Source of the DNA: Isotricha intestinalis
Lineage: Eukaryota > Ciliophora > Litostomatea > Vestibuliferida > Isotrichidae
DNA: 17,066 nt
NCBI GenBank assembly: GCA_023807065.1
Contig: JAJJLU010004181.1
Coordinates: forward strand, 1 to 17,066
Direction of reading: 5' to 3'
The position numbers were made by a program, and so were the translations under genes. Of this stretch, positions 16,587 through 17,066 are shown in pieces. The stretch's first letter is position 1. Each line of letters opens with the position of its first letter. The notes beneath the pieces were generated by a model. The model was not told the DNA's origin. It worked only from the letters and a program-made list of their open reading frames with translations, and ran no database searches.

Positions 16587-17066
16587 ATGTTGTGTCAGAT
16601 TGAAAGTCAAAAAGAAATATGGAAAGACTATGAAGAAGTATAAATATAAGGATAGAGTGCATTTGGAAAAGAATACAAAGTAAAAGAGAGAAAAACAGAA
16701 AATATATGGTAATAAAATAATTAGATAAAGCTCGTTTTTGAGATACAGACATATAATTAAGAGAAACAAAAATAATGAAAATTTTATGTGAATCTATTGT
16801 TGGTTTTATTAAATTTTTAGAAACTGAAGAAAATTTTTATCTCATTATGAAATTATGCTTAACAAATTTAGATGAATCTCTTAGAGTAAGAAAAAATGGT
16901 TTATCTTTTGATGAAGTTAAAATTATTTTAAAAGAATTAAATATTACTATTAAGTAAATGTTAGATATTGTTCATAGGGATTTAAAATTAAGTAATATAT
17001 TATTAAATATAAGGGGAATAAATTAAATATCTTTAAAATATCAGATTTTGGATTAAGTAAAGAATG
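16587..17066 (+). CDS. Protein kinase, N-lobe to DFG (runs off window end)
   Basis: The gene encodes a Ser/Thr-type eukaryotic protein kinase. After M-L-C-Q-I-E-S-Q-K-E-I-W comes D-Y-E-E-V, then a glycine loop G-Q-S-A-F-G-K-E-Y-K-V (about 16650-16682). The ATP-anchoring Lys is in V-I-K (16715-16717), and the helix C Glu is in L-R-E-T-K-I-M. Next are N-F-Y-L-I-M-K-L-C, the catalytic loop H-R-D-L-K-L-S-N (about 16972-16995) and D-F-G at 17044-17052. In-frame TAA at 16641, 16647, 16718 and 16955 and TAG at 16653 all fit Gln, two of them flanking the glycine-loop Gly. A TGA at 16739-16741 fits a sense codon. Slips fall at A runs 16699-16702 and 17005-17007. The second Gly of the loop is Ser. All catalytic residues seen are intact, so it is probably active. 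The C-lobe lies beyond the window. Confidence 0.88.

Noticed and set aside
1..17066. CRISPR array, insertion sequence, virus or prophage
   Set aside because: No spaced identical repeats, terminal inverted repeats, transposase, capsid or polymerase motifs were seen on either strand. The genes are eukaryotic.

Overview
This window is very AT-rich, well over 80% A+T by eye, and comes from a microbial eukaryote. It carries a dynein heavy chain fragment, a TLDc-domain protein, two protein kinases, a PROPPIN-type WD40 protein, a MORN-repeat protein and a tryparedoxin/nucleoredoxin-like protein. These families are eukaryotic or mostly so, and there are no operons or bacterial ribosome-binding sites. 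Genes lie on both strands with short spacers. In the standard code every gene looks shattered. The breaks have two causes. First, TAA and TAG occur inside conserved domains and fit glutamine, and TGA occurs inside domains and fits tryptophan. That pattern is known from some ciliates (the karyorelict and Condylostoma-type codes), so an AT-rich ciliate or a protist with a similar code is the best guess. Second, single-frame slips occur within most genes, nearly always in or beside short A or T runs. These are probably homopolymer errors, though real slippage or gene decay cannot be excluded. No database search was possible, so family names rest on motifs recognised by eye.

Layout: 1-663 is AT-rich, with one weak candidate reading frame. 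664-3608 (-) is a dynein heavy chain piece covering AAA2 to AAA4, cut at both ends. 3701-5485 (-) encodes a Glu/Lys/Asn-rich protein with repeated F-D-F motifs. It is divergent, by 29 bases, from an Asn/Lys-rich gene at 5515-6300 (+). 6350-6950 holds two weak candidates. 7108-7948 (-) is a thioredoxin-fold protein that appears to lack its catalytic cysteines. 8017-8310 (+) is a small open frame. 8332-8882 (-) is a partial PROPPIN. 9162-9515 (-) is a MORN protein.

9530-10095 (+) and 10101-11840 (-) are convergent unrecognised genes. The second contains a 33-bp (11-residue) repeat and a 55-bp repeat. The spacer 11841-12084 holds a perfect GC-rich hairpin and precedes the TLDc gene at 12085-13321 (+). 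13567-13800 (+) is the C-lobe start of a second kinase, followed by a compositionally distinct stretch to about 14110. 14112-16503 (-) is a large unrecognised gene with a hydrophobic N-terminus. It diverges from a protein kinase that starts at 16587 (+) and runs off the window end.

The genes do not form one pathway. Cilium/motility (dynein), autophagy-type membrane binding (PROPPIN), signalling (kinases) and stress-linked families (TLDc, thioredoxin fold) are mixed, as expected for an ordinary protist chromosome segment. The most notable points are the apparent sense use of all three stop codons, the exact 55-bp repeat that does not keep frame, and the degenerate catalytic motifs in several proteins.
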